From positions 1-38,805 of the forward strand of contig CAYOYH010000001.1 of NCBI GenBank assembly GCA_964408165.1: a stretch of DNA of 38,805 nt, given 5' to 3'. The translations under genes were made by a program, and so were the position numbers. This document shows positions 7,001 through 14,714 of this stretch, in pieces (position 1 is the first letter of the stretch; each line of letters opens with the position of its first letter). This DNA is from CAYOYH01 sp964408165. Its GTDB lineage: Bacteria; Patescibacteriota; Saccharimonadia; Saccharimonadales; CAYOYH01. The notes below the pieces were generated by a model. The model worked only from the letters and a program-made list of their open reading frames with translations, was not told the origin of the DNA and ran no database searches.

Positions 7001-8072
7001 GTTATAGGCAATATCGTGGAGGTTTTGGCTCTTCCGTACGACTATAAAGATACCAATCTACCAGTCTCATTTGGTGCACTACAGGCATGCCTCTATGAGC
7101 CTTTAATTTGAGCCGTATTTGAGAGTTTATACCACCCTCAATGTGGTTAGTAGTACTAGGTAGTTCTGGGTGTGGTCGGTAGCTTGAACGCAGTAAATCG
7201 TCAGTAATTTCATGTAACTGTTTGTAAGCACTTCTTAACCTAGCGTGAGTGTAGTGCCATCGTCTTTGACCAGGCTGAGGATCCTGCCTCATGGTTCTCT
7301 CGTCTATATAGCTGTGGTGCTTTCGGTGCCAATGTTTTAACTTTCTCTTCCAGCTTCTGGCTTGTCGTCTGGTGCGAATATGCAATAAGTTTCGCGTCAG
7401 TTGTAGTAATTCTTGTGCTGGAGCAGACTTAGGGCGTAGAGTTAGTTTTGACTTCACATTGAGCCAGGCGTGGAACCGACAACGCTGAACAGTAGTCTCT
7501 GGCCAACAGATAGCAATTGCTTTTAGCATGCCTCTTTGACCATCACAGACAACATACTTAGGTTGAGGTAACAACCGCAACAACTCAGTCCAGTACTGGC
7601 TACTTTCATAGGGCATCCAGACCCAGGTAATAACATAGTCGGTAGTTCTAGCAATAAGACAAACATTACTGCCAACTCGAATGCCATCAACAACAACGGC
7701 ATGGTGTATTTCACCAGTCAGGGTGTTTGGTGGGGCTACATTCCAGCACCATGATGTTTGATTGCGGAAAGTTCGCGGTGGTTGCTCTAGCTCGTTCTGA
7801 GCCAGCTTACCAAGCAACCAAGACACAAATCTTTCTAGTTCGTAGCCACGACTTAAATCTGGGCGTAAACTAAGTTTGCTTTGCGCACAGCAGTGGCACA
7901 GCCAGCGTTGCTTACCAGTGGCAGTTTTGCCGCGTTTTTGGAGCTTGTTTTTACATGTCTCGCAATGATAATTGCATGTTCTTTTTTCATTCAATTAATG
8001 TCTCACGACATTAATTCAGTGTCAATAACAGAGGGGGAATCGCTTAAAAACCACCACGATATCGCCTATAAC
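7001..8072 (-). mobile_element. IS256/IS1249-like insertion sequence (about 1072 bp)
   Basis: Inverted ends match at 24 of 26 positions: GTTATAGGCAATATCGTGG from 7001 and, as its complement, GTTATAGGCGATATCGTGG up to 8072, both continuing into GGTTTT. The transposase stop codon lies inside the left inverted repeat. I find no 8-9 bp target duplication beside these ends, so the outer limits may be off by a few bases or the flanks have changed since insertion. It lies 40 bp from the IS481-like element. Confidence 0.75.
7002..7994 (-). CDS. IS256-family (IS1249 group) transposase
   Basis: DDE transposase of 330 residues. The N terminus is a zinc-ribbon-like segment with Cys at 7, 11, 14, 33, 35 and 36 that probably binds the element ends. 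The catalytic core shows D103 (VVVDGIRVG), D151 (VVCDGQRGM) followed by the CRFHAW motif, and E286 in NHIEGGINSQIR, all typical of the IS1249 group. The frame is intact. The TAA stop overlaps the terminal inverted repeat. The gene points toward the IS481-like element. Activity is plausible but cannot be judged. Confidence 0.88.
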   Translation of the reverse strand: MNEKRTCNYHCETCKNKLQKRGKTATGKQRWLCHCCAQSKLSLRPDLSRGYELERFVSWLLGKLAQNELEQPPRTFRNQTSWCWNVAPPNTLTGEIHHAVVVDGIRVGSNVCLIARTTDYVITWVWMPYESSQYWTELLRLLPQPKYVVCDGQRGMLKAIAICWPETTVQRCRFHAWLNVKSKLTLRPKSAPAQELLQLTRNLLHIRTRRQARSWKRKLKHWHRKHHSYIDERTMRQDPQPGQRRWHYTHARLRSAYKQLHEITDDLLRSSYRPHPELPSTTNHIEGGINSQIRLKLKAHRGMPVVHQMRLVDWYLYSRTEEPKPPRYCL

Positions 8073-8165
8073 CCTATAATTATGTACTTTGTAGCCCTCT
8101 AGTTAGAGTTTCCAGCTTCCAACCCCTCCGCTATCTAGCGGACCTCCACCCCCTAGTTGCTACTT

Positions 8166-8326
8166 CAGGACTTACGCTTCGTAAGTTTGGTGTCAGTTTG
8201 CTCCAGATGGAGTCAAGGATTATTTTCTCTGGCAAAAACTACAGCCAAGCTACGCTTTAGCGCCAGAAAAATAAGTCTGAAGCCGTCTGGTTAAGAACAG
8301 GCGTAAATAGTAAACGCATAAGCCTT
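8166..8326 (+). repeat. repeat family B, copy 1 (161 bp)
   Basis: Starts with CAGGACTTACGCTTCGTAAGT, a hairpin, and ends near CGCATAAGCCTTA. It aligns along its length with 23519-23680, including TTTGCTCCAG, AGCCAAGCTACG and TTTAGCGCCAGAAAAATAAG. An inner pairing TCTGGC/GCCAGA becomes TCTGGT/GCCAGA in copy 2, a G-U-compatible change only if the plus strand is the RNA. Noncoding RNA or MITE-like repeat. Confidence 0.7.
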
Positions 8327-8392
8327 AAAGGTCTTTTACTTCGTGGCTGGCCAAAGGTTGTCAGCTGGTCATACACCGTCGGTTATACATAT

Positions 8393-8428
8393 ATTATACG
8401 TATATGACGGCCGTCAATATAGTATAAT
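8393..8428. promoter_or_regulatory. operator-like palindrome with -10 box, upstream of paaX-like gene
   Basis: Left half ATTATACGTATATGACGG, right half CCGTCAATATAGTATAAT, centred at 8410/8411 and imperfect in the middle of the arms. The right end supplies TATAAT (8423-8428), six bases before the ATG at 8435. It therefore covers the likely promoter of a leaderless gene. Two perfect palindromes of the same design lie at 9013-9048 and 35679-35714. Autoregulation by the adjacent regulator is inferred. Confidence 0.7.
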
Positions 8429-8434
8429 GTTTAC

Positions 8435-8989
8435 ATGAGCGGTGTTTTAGCGTGCCACGATATCACATATAGAATTTTGGGGAATATTCTTAGGCTGGGT
8501 TTGAAGGGCACCGTTTGGACCACTAAAACACTGGTAAAAGAAGTTTATAAGCTTATTGACCCAACAACTAAAAGAGAGCTTTCCAGAGCCGGAAAACAGT
8601 CTGAAACAGAGGTAAAAAGATTACTTTACTATGCCAAGAGGAAAGGATATATCGACCAAGACTATCGGACGACTCAGGCCGGCAAACAAAAACTTGCAAG
8701 CTTGAGCCTTCAGCCGTTGTCGATTCCCAAATCATGGAACAAGAAATGGAGCATGATAATTTTTGATGTTCCGGAAGAAAATCGAAGGTTTCGTTACCAT
8801 GTGCGTAGATTGATCAAGCAGCTCGGGTTCGTTCAGCTGCAGCAAAGCGTATGGATTCACCCCGCAGTCTGTGAAAAAGAATTCAAGTTGATAAGCGACG
8901 CCTACTCAGCCGGTGGATCACTGCTACTACTTTCAGTAAATCATAGAAGTACACTAGATAAACACCTAAAACATTTCAAGACTAAATAA
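8435..8989 (+). CDS. PaaX-family (Cas2-like domain) transcriptional regulator
   Basis: Likely DNA-binding repressor. Residues 1-95 look like a winged helix with a basic segment (ETEVKRLLYYAKRKGYIDQDYRTTQAGKQKL). Residues about 102-175 match the PaaX central/Cas2-like ferredoxin fold: WSMIIFDVPEENRRFRYHVRRLIKQLGF followed by a QQSVWIHP strand. At 184 residues it lacks the C-terminal PaaX domain, as in the short CPR versions. The ATG at 8435 has no Shine-Dalgarno, and TATAAT ends six bases upstream, so the mRNA is probably leaderless. The gene sits between two 36-bp palindromes that are its best candidate targets. It is not a CRISPR Cas2: no cas genes or array are present. Confidence 0.82.
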   Translation: MSGVLACHDITYRILGNILRLGLKGTVWTTKTLVKEVYKLIDPTTKRELSRAGKQSETEVKRLLYYAKRKGYIDQDYRTTQAGKQKLASLSLQPLSIPKSWNKKWSMIIFDVPEENRRFRYHVRRLIKQLGFVQLQQSVWIHPAVCEKEFKLISDAYSAGGSLLLLSVNHRSTLDKHLKHFKTK

Positions 8990-9012
8990 CTATAAGTCCA
9001 AATAAATACATA

Positions 9013-9048
9013 ATTATACGTATATGACGGCCGTCATATACGTATAAT
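9013..9048. promoter_or_regulatory. perfect 36-bp operator-like palindrome, downstream of paaX-like gene
   Basis: ATTATACGTATATGACGG followed directly by its reverse complement. Each end reads TATAAT outward, so it could carry a promoter on both strands. It lies in the convergent gap between the PaaX-like gene and the methyltransferase gene, so transcripts from it would be antisense to one or the other. Confidence 0.65.
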
Positions 9049-9098
9049 ATATTAATCGTGTTTTTATTGTTGAGGTAGTTTTAGGTAGGGTCGGAGGA

Positions 9099-9701
9099 TC
9101 AGTCTAATGTTGGTTTAGCGATAATGTGAAGCCATTTTTCATCGGTTTTGGCTGATGACCAAGATATAATAAACCCACTCTCCTCTAGTATTTGAATTAG
9201 TGGCTTCTGCTCCCAATACTGAAAGAACCTCGGAGCACCAATTTTTGCTTCCGACCATTCGCTACCGCTTCCTCTTTTCATGGTGAAGGTTAAAATACCT
9301 TCTCTTCTCAAGGCAAGGCGTATTTTTCCTAGAGTAGCATTTAATTCCTCCGGCGTTAGATGCAATAAAACGGCGTTGGCAAAAATCATGTCAAAACTTC
9401 CTTCAATCTCGTCCGTTATCACATTCAGAAGCTCTGTGTTTTTGCCATTTTGATTCATATAACCAACGAATGACTGCGCTGCATCCGTCCTAGCTACCGC
9501 GAAACCCTTACTTTCCATGTAGTCCGCATCTCTACCGAAACCACTTCCAATCTCAAGAATCCTTGCGTTTGATGGTAACTTTGCTAGTGCGGTGTCGATC
9601 CATATTTTCTGACCACCCGAAACTTCATGCGGCGTACCGTCAATATATTCTTGTAAATAATTATTGTATGAATCTAGCGTCTGCTCGTTCGTCTCTGACA
9701 T
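9099..9701 (-). CDS. class I SAM-dependent methyltransferase
   Basis: Rossmann-fold methyltransferase of 200 residues. Motif I is ARILEIGSGFGRDADYM near residues 46-62, motif II contains the acidic end of a strand (AVARTDAAQSFV), and FDMIFANAVLLHLTPEEL is the post-motif segment of UbiE/BioC-like small-molecule methyltransferases. The substrate is unknown. The ATG at 9701 is preferred over a TTG at 9707; an extended -10 (TGG TATACT) lies eight bases upstream, so the mRNA is probably leaderless. It is convergent with the PaaX-like gene, with a 36-bp palindrome between them. Confidence 0.85.
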   Translation of the reverse strand: MSETNEQTLDSYNNYLQEYIDGTPHEVSGGQKIWIDTALAKLPSNARILEIGSGFGRDADYMESKGFAVARTDAAQSFVGYMNQNGKNTELLNVITDEIEGSFDMIFANAVLLHLTPEELNATLGKIRLALRREGILTFTMKRGSGSEWSEAKIGAPRFFQYWEQKPLIQILEESGFIISWSSAKTDEKWLHIIAKPTLD

Positions 9702-9708
9702 GTACAAA

Positions 9709-9717
9709 AGTATACCA
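9709..9717 (-). promoter_or_regulatory. extended -10 promoter of the methyltransferase gene
   Basis: TGGTATACT on the minus strand, with TATACT at 9709-9714. The predicted start of transcription falls at the ATG (9701). Confidence 0.5.
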
Positions 9718-9845
9718 GCTCTATTGTTGTCTTACCTCCGAGTTAGGGTGTCTAAGTTTTTGGCTTGAATGAAGCTTGGAAGTTATTCGCGAACAGAGAG
9801 GAACCAGATGCTTTGATATTTAATCTTGCATTTAGGATTTGAGTC

Positions 9846-10008
9846 TCTGGCTTGAGTGTAGTTCGCAAGTTCTTGCCGAGAAGTAAATGATAGCTGTATG
9901 AATAATACTGCTATGTTTGCCTCGCAGGTAAAACTTGTGAAATACGCCAAGAGCATAGCTGGAGCAAGTAGCTTTGCTACTTGGCCCAGCTATGCGGCCA
10001 GTGACTCA
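9846..10008. repeat. repeat family A, copy 2 (163 bp)
   Basis: Same length as copy 1 and aligned throughout. It holds a long hairpin: GCATAGCTGG pairs with CCAGCTATGC, enclosing AAGTAGC-TTT-GCTACTT. Its last three bases are the stop codon of the epsilon-subunit gene, so the element forms the 3' end of the ATPase operon transcript. A terminator role is possible, but no T-run is seen. Confidence 0.75.
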
Positions 10009-10461
10009 AACGTCGAGGAAGACGATGACGGAGTTGTCATGAACATGCATAATCCCCTTATTTATCTTCAACTTCTCTTCATCGCGCGCAGTGCGTACTA
10101 TCACTTCTCCGGGCAAAAGGAGTGACAAGAAATTCTTGTGCCCTGGTAAAACATCGAACGGCCCAGTGCCGTTGACGGCTGAAACGCTGTAGGCTGTGCT
10201 ATCGAAATACGTCTGAAACGGTGAATGCACTTTAACTTGGCGCAGCATAATTACGCCTTTGTCATCTTTAACGTCTTCGATGTGTTTTTTGCCTTTTTCT
10301 TTTTTCTTGGCAATTGCTTTAGGGGGGGTTTTGATGATTTCAGCCTGTTCGTCGGTGGCGTCTTTTTCAAGCGTGACCATTCGTGCCTGAGCAGCCTTCA
10401 TTTTTTTTATGGCTTCTTCCTTGGCTTTGTTGTCGCTTTCTTTCAAAGCTTTAGCTGCCAT
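10006..10461 (-). CDS. atpC: F1 ATPase epsilon subunit with lysine-rich N-terminal extension
   Basis: Central-stalk subunit. Residues about 70-151 match the epsilon beta-sandwich: MLRQVKVHSP, then GTGPFDVLPGHKNFLSLLLPGEV, then KGIMHVHDNSVIVFLDV at the very C terminus. The C-terminal helical hairpin that inhibits ATP hydrolysis in many bacteria is absent. In its place there is an N-terminal extension of about 70 residues rich in K, A and E, which no ordinary epsilon has. The start at 10461 is chosen because GAGGTG lies just upstream; ATG at 10473 has no such site. It is last in the operon, 99 bases after the beta gene. Its stop codon is part of repeat family A copy 2. Confidence 0.82.
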   Translation of the reverse strand: MAAKALKESDNKAKEEAIKKMKAAQARMVTLEKDATDEQAEIIKTPPKAIAKKKEKGKKHIEDVKDDKGVIMLRQVKVHSPFQTYFDSTAYSVSAVNGTGPFDVLPGHKNFLSLLLPGEVIVRTARDEEKLKINKGIMHVHDNSVIVFLDV

Positions 10462-10560
10462 GTCGCACCTCATAAAATATAGCCAGACTATGCAGGCCTC
10501 TCTTTTTACTGTTTTTTCGGTAGTAGTGCTGTTTTTGCGGCATATTTACCTTTGCAATTC

Positions 10561-11862
10561 CTAAGCAATGATTTCCTCGACACCTTTGAGCGTCTCTTCC
10601 CTAGTGAAGTACTCGCCGGGTATGCCAGAGAGATCTTCGATGACGTTCATCGGTTGCGAAAAGAATTCAATCAAACTCTTGGCTTTGTGGTAGTCGCCGC
10701 GATCAGATGGCGATAGTTCATTTTCACCAATGATAGCAATGATGCCTTTTAGGTTTTCATATTTTTGCATCAAAGCCTGAACCTGCACCGAAAGCAAGTA
10801 GTGCCTGTCGCCAACGATGATCGGACTAAGTAGTGACGAGGTGGTTTTCATTAAATCAACTGCCGGTCGGATACCTTGTTCGGCGATTTTACGCGAAAGA
10901 ACGATAACCGAATCTAGTTCGTGCTGAATCATTTGCACGGCAGGATCAGATAAATCGTCGGCTGGCACGTAGATAGTCTGGACTGCGGTGATAGAGCCGT
11001 TTTCGTTGGAAGATAGCCTGTCCTGGAGACCCTTAACGTCTGAGAAAATAGTCGGCTGGTAGCCGCCTTCGGCTGGTATTTGTTTCAAGATGGTAGAAAG
11101 TTCGTTATGCGCCTGAACAAACCTGTAGGCATTGTCGGCAAAGAAAAGGATGTCTTTTTTCTCTTCGTCGCGGAAATATTCCGCCAAAGCCACCGCGCTA
11201 ATCGCCACCAGTGTGCGCTGAATGGGGTTTTCATTCATCTGACCAAAAAGCATGCAAGTGTTTTGGAGGAGTTTTCGTTCTTTTAGTGTTTCGTAGAGTT
11301 CGTGTCCTTCACGGATACGCTCACCAATGCCGGCAAAAAACGCCAAACCGCCACCACTTTTAGTGGTGTTGTTGATAAGCTCCATAGTGAGAACTGTCTT
11401 GCCAACACCAGCGCCACCAACAATACCAATCTTCCTGCCTTTGACAAACGGCGTGAAAAAATCTATTACCTTAACGCCGGTCTCCAGAAGTTCTGGTTTT
11501 TGCGGTTCAAAACTATTTTTCTGTGGTTCTTGGTAGTAAATGTTGCGATATTTTACATTTTTGGACATTGGTTTTTTGTCGTCCATGGGTTTGCCCGTCG
11601 AATCTAAAATGCGACCAATAACCTCTGGACCCGTAGGCACTTCAATGCCTCTGCCGGTTGCCTCTACTTCATTGCCCTTAACTATCGAGTTGGACGAATA
11701 CAGGTTCAAGCAAATTGCCGTCATCTCGTCGGTAAAAGAATGAACCAACAGCTCGGACTCATTAGCATCCTCGACCTTCAATACCTCGCCTATTTCGGGT
11801 ACGCCGTCTTCAAACTCGACTCTCACAATCATATCGCTCATGGCCACTACGGAACCCCTCAT
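10561..11862 (-). CDS. atpD: F1 ATPase beta subunit (divergent)
   Basis: Catalytic subunit of F1. At 433 residues it is some 30-40 shorter than usual. The P-loop GGAGVGKT is at 149-156. The catalytic Glu is E181 (GIGERIREGHELY), the Walker B Asp is in DILFFADN (237-244), and the conserved YVPADDLSDPA segment is at about 298-308. The DELSEED lever that meets gamma reads ENELSPSD (380-387), losing much of its acidity. FIDNIYRF of typical beta is FADNAYRF here. ATP binding and hydrolysis therefore look intact while the coupling region is altered. The start overlaps the gamma stop (ATGA) and follows an AAGGAG site, which suggests translational coupling. Confidence 0.92.
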   Translation of the reverse strand: MRGSVVAMSDMIVRVEFEDGVPEIGEVLKVEDANESELLVHSFTDEMTAICLNLYSSNSIVKGNEVEATGRGIEVPTGPEVIGRILDSTGKPMDDKKPMSKNVKYRNIYYQEPQKNSFEPQKPELLETGVKVIDFFTPFVKGRKIGIVGGAGVGKTVLTMELINNTTKSGGGLAFFAGIGERIREGHELYETLKERKLLQNTCMLFGQMNENPIQRTLVAISAVALAEYFRDEEKKDILFFADNAYRFVQAHNELSTILKQIPAEGGYQPTIFSDVKGLQDRLSSNENGSITAVQTIYVPADDLSDPAVQMIQHELDSVIVLSRKIAEQGIRPAVDLMKTTSSLLSPIIVGDRHYLLSVQVQALMQKYENLKGIIAIIGENELSPSDRGDYHKAKSLIEFFSQPMNVIEDLSGIPGEYFTREETLKGVEEIIA

Positions 11863-12743
11863 GCGTGAGCTCCTTTCATACCAATAATTATTTCTCTTAG
11901 GCGCTCGTCAGCAATTGCGCGCTTGGAACGGTGAAATTCCATCTGTAAATCGGTAAGCATTTCTTTAGACCGATCATTGGCTGCCGACATCGCTCGAAAA
12001 CGCGAAGCATATTGAGCCAACTTGGATTCCAGGATTATCTGCGAAGTCATAATCGCCAGCATTGAACGCTCAATGTGGTCAATGACCGCAAAAGTACTAG
12101 GTTCAAATATATAGGTGCTCTCGGAGATGATATCACTAATTGCAGTTTCTTCTAAGCTGGCGAGGGTCTGCCTCTTTTCCTGGCCGGCGCCCTTAGACTG
12201 AACAGCGGTCTGCATAGACATTTTCCTTACGTCTTGAACCATCAATGACACATACTGCTGATAAAAAGAAGTGGTGTTGCGGTACTTTTGAATCTGAGCG
12301 ATGATTGGAGCAACATTAATGTTTTCGTCTTTGGATGGAAGTTTGTAGTATTTTTTAATTGAGATGCCCCGCTGAGCCAACTGAACTGCGCCGTGATGCC
12401 CAACAACAACGATGTCGTGTTTTTTGCGATCGTAATGCTTCATCATGTATTCAATGAGTTTTTGATCGATGTCACCACTAAAACCACCTTCAGCGGTGAT
12501 GACAATAAAAAGTTCTTTGTCGATAATTTTGTCTTTAGATGTTTGCCGACCGAAATGGAAAATAGCATCTACTCGCAGCTGAGTGTAGATGTTCCACAGC
12601 TCATCAAAAAATTGCTGCGATTGGAGTACTTGGTTTTTAATCTGCGAGATTTTCATACTAGCTAAGCCTTCAAAAATTCCTGTCAGGTTGACAATGGTAC
12701 CTGTCTGTTTCAGCTCGATTAATATTTCTGATGGTACTTTCAT
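11859..12743 (-). CDS. atpG: F1 ATPase gamma subunit (divergent)
   Basis: Rotor shaft of F1. The 294 residues keep the family plan: an N-terminal helix (MKISQIKNQV), a Rossmann-like middle (ELFIVITAEGGFSGDIDQKL, HDIVVVGHHGA), and the C-terminal helix (SRFRAMSAANDRSKEMLTDLQMEFHRSKRAIADERLREIIIGMKGA). The C-terminal helix corresponds to the usual ASRMxAMxxATDNA...NxxRQAxITxEI segment. The N-terminal helix starts with an unusual PSEILIELKQTGTIVNLTGIF leader in place of the typical IKxRIxSVxxTxxIT. Its presence between alpha and beta shows a rotary-type F1. It ends in a 4-base overlap with the beta gene. Confidence 0.88.
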   Translation of the reverse strand: MKVPSEILIELKQTGTIVNLTGIFEGLASMKISQIKNQVLQSQQFFDELWNIYTQLRVDAIFHFGRQTSKDKIIDKELFIVITAEGGFSGDIDQKLIEYMMKHYDRKKHDIVVVGHHGAVQLAQRGISIKKYYKLPSKDENINVAPIIAQIQKYRNTTSFYQQYVSLMVQDVRKMSMQTAVQSKGAGQEKRQTLASLEETAISDIISESTYIFEPSTFAVIDHIERSMLAIMTSQIILESKLAQYASRFRAMSAANDRSKEMLTDLQMEFHRSKRAIADERLREIIIGMKGAHA

Positions 12744-12744
12744 G

Positions 12745-14175
12745 TTATTTTTTCAACTCGATTAGACTGCTTTCGAGCAGTTGCGCCTTCATGCCGTCAA
12801 ATTCTTCGTCTTTGGTAACTTTCTGGGCGTATTCGTTGGCTAGTTTCTTCATGCCGGCAATATCAATAACTGTCCCCGACTCGCTCTCTAGAATAATCGT
12901 CAGCATCAGTTGCTGCGCCATTAGGCTGAACCTCTCGCCTGGTGCTTGGGTGAATAGCTCTAATACTTTCTTGCCTAGCTCAATGTCTCTCCTGGCTTCA
13001 ACTGCCAGCTCGGAGCCAAAGTGGGAAAATTCCTGCGCAGTATGGTACCTAGCCATCAGTTTGAGCAGCCGAGAAGCAATGTCTTTCTGGCGCTTGTTGT
13101 GCCCAATACCTCCAACGCGTGAAACCGAAAGGCCAGTGCTAATTGGTGGACGAATACCGTCGCGGAACATATCCATATCCATGATTAACTGGCCGTCAGT
13201 AATCGACATGATGTTCGTAGGTAGATAGGCGGTGATATCGCCAGCTGGAACGTGGACAATTGGCAATGAGGTCAGCGTCTTGCCTGTGGATTTTATCCGC
13301 CCCGCTCTTTCTAGGAGCGATGAATGAGCGTAAAACATATCGCCAGGATAGGATTCTCGTCCAGGGCTAACACCGGCCACCAAGGATATTTCTCTGTAGG
13401 CAAAGGCGTGGTTAGTTAGATCGTCGTAGATCACCACAACGTCACGATTTTCTTCCTGCCACAAGTACTCAGCCATGGCACAGGCAACGTAGGGCGCAAG
13501 GTAGGACATAGCTAGCGAATCGAACAAATTAGACACAATAACTATGGTGTTGGTCATGGCGTCATTGCTATGGAGCATATTCAGTAGATCGTCAACATCG
13601 GAGCGACGCTTGGCAATCATGCAGTAAATAACTATGCGATCCGTTCCTTTTTGATTAAGTGTCAATTGAGCCAAAAGCGTACTCTTTCCTGATTTGTTTT
13701 CACCAATGAATGCCAGACGCTGACCCAAAAGCAAGGGAAACAGTGAGTCTATGAGGATGGTGCCTGTTTCCAGCTGGTCCTGCAGTTGCTGGCGTCCAAT
13801 AAGTTTCGGCGCTAAATTAAACACTGGCCAGACCTTATCTGGAGTGACCGGGCCTTTACCGTCCATCGGTTTACCATTTACCGTCACCACTCTGCCGATG
13901 AATTCTTTACCAACCTTAGTTACTAGCTCGGTGTGCTGTAACACGGTAGCAACACCTGTCTTCAGAACTTTATTGCCCAAATGGAGCACTGCCACGAAAT
14001 CTTCCGTTACCTCGCGAACCACGCCTTTGGAACCATCGGCAAACATCACTAAGGCGTTTATATTAATCGGGTGGAGCCCTCTAATTTTAAGTAGGTAGCG
14101 ATCGACGGCTATAACTTCGCCAACTGGATTTCCTTTACCTACTAAATAGTGGAAGTGTTTCTCCGATGAGCTCAC
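12745..14175 (-). CDS. atpA: F1 ATPase alpha subunit (divergent)
   Basis: Non-catalytic nucleotide-binding subunit. At 476 residues it is about 25-30 shorter than usual, mainly because the N-terminal segment that normally contacts delta is reduced. The P-loop is GENKSGKS (158-165) instead of GDRQTGKT. IYDDLTNHAFAYREISL and PGRESYPGDMFYAHSSLLERAG match the family. The arginine finger R353 lies in GLSVSRVGG. A GTG start at 14175 overlaps the delta stop by four bases, with a GAGGT site upstream. Retention of the arginine finger together with beta's catalytic Glu argues for an active hexamer. Confidence 0.92.
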   Translation of the reverse strand: MSSSEKHFHYLVGKGNPVGEVIAVDRYLLKIRGLHPININALVMFADGSKGVVREVTEDFVAVLHLGNKVLKTGVATVLQHTELVTKVGKEFIGRVVTVNGKPMDGKGPVTPDKVWPVFNLAPKLIGRQQLQDQLETGTILIDSLFPLLLGQRLAFIGENKSGKSTLLAQLTLNQKGTDRIVIYCMIAKRRSDVDDLLNMLHSNDAMTNTIVIVSNLFDSLAMSYLAPYVACAMAEYLWQEENRDVVVIYDDLTNHAFAYREISLVAGVSPGRESYPGDMFYAHSSLLERAGRIKSTGKTLTSLPIVHVPAGDITAYLPTNIMSITDGQLIMDMDMFRDGIRPPISTGLSVSRVGGIGHNKRQKDIASRLLKLMARYHTAQEFSHFGSELAVEARRDIELGKKVLELFTQAPGERFSLMAQQLMLTIILESESGTVIDIAGMKKLANEYAQKVTKDEEFDGMKAQLLESSLIELKK

Positions 14176-14702
14176 GCTGATACCTCGGCAGCAGGTTGAG
14201 ATTGGCTTGTAGCCGAAGCATCCACCACCATTTTGTTCAAATATTTAGTAAAAATTGGTATGCCCTGCAGCAGTTCGTTGCGCAAAGAAAAATCGTAGCG
14301 ATGTGAAGACGTGTGCATTATGCAGCCGGCAGCAACGCTAGGCTGGACACTAGTTCTGATGAGGACTGTTTTGTTCGAATTATCTCTAAGCCATTTGACT
14401 AGTTTAGACACTACTTCGTTGTTTGGATCGCTGGCAAAAGTGAACCTAACTACTGGAGCATTGTGCTTTAAACCTTCGAGCCATTTACCGAGAGCTCGGA
14501 GGTTTTTGGTGTTCACTTTAAGGTTATTGACTTTCACTATCTGTGCCAATGCCGAAGACACATCTGGAATGTCCTGAAAATCCACGCCTTCTTCGCTGCG
14601 GATCGTGTTTTGGATGCCTTTGTCCAGGACATCCTCTAAATTCCTAAGAACATTTACTACCTGGGTTTTGGTCGCAACTGATACTGGAAGCCTATAGTCC
14701 AC
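14172..14702 (-). CDS. atpH: F1 ATPase delta-like subunit
   Basis: Peripheral-stalk subunit (delta/OSCP). The 176-residue protein has little recognisable sequence identity to delta, but it has the right place (between b-like and alpha), length and architecture. An N-terminal helical half is followed by a segment resembling the delta C-terminal strands (TVLIRTSVQPSVAAGCIMHTSSHRYDFSLRNELLQGI). That corresponds to the family pattern of two short strands ending in 'GGxxixxxdxxxDxSxxxxL'. GTG start with AGGAG nine bases upstream. It overlaps alpha by four bases. The call depends partly on position. Confidence 0.75.
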   Translation of the reverse strand: MDYRLPVSVATKTQVVNVLRNLEDVLDKGIQNTIRSEEGVDFQDIPDVSSALAQIVKVNNLKVNTKNLRALGKWLEGLKHNAPVVRFTFASDPNNEVVSKLVKWLRDNSNKTVLIRTSVQPSVAAGCIMHTSSHRYDFSLRNELLQGIPIFTKYLNKMVVDASATSQSQPAAEVSA

Positions 14703-14714
14703 CCTTTTTTACTC

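Noticed and set aside
8435..8989. CRISPR Cas2
   Set aside because: The Cas2-like domain follows a winged helix, as in PaaX proteins; there are no other cas genes and no repeat-spacer array in the window.
9898..10125. 75-codon open frame on the plus strand
   Set aside because: Antisense to atpC and repeat A; the shared start (MNNTA) with copies 1 and 3 comes from the repeat core, and copy 1 stops after 18 codons.
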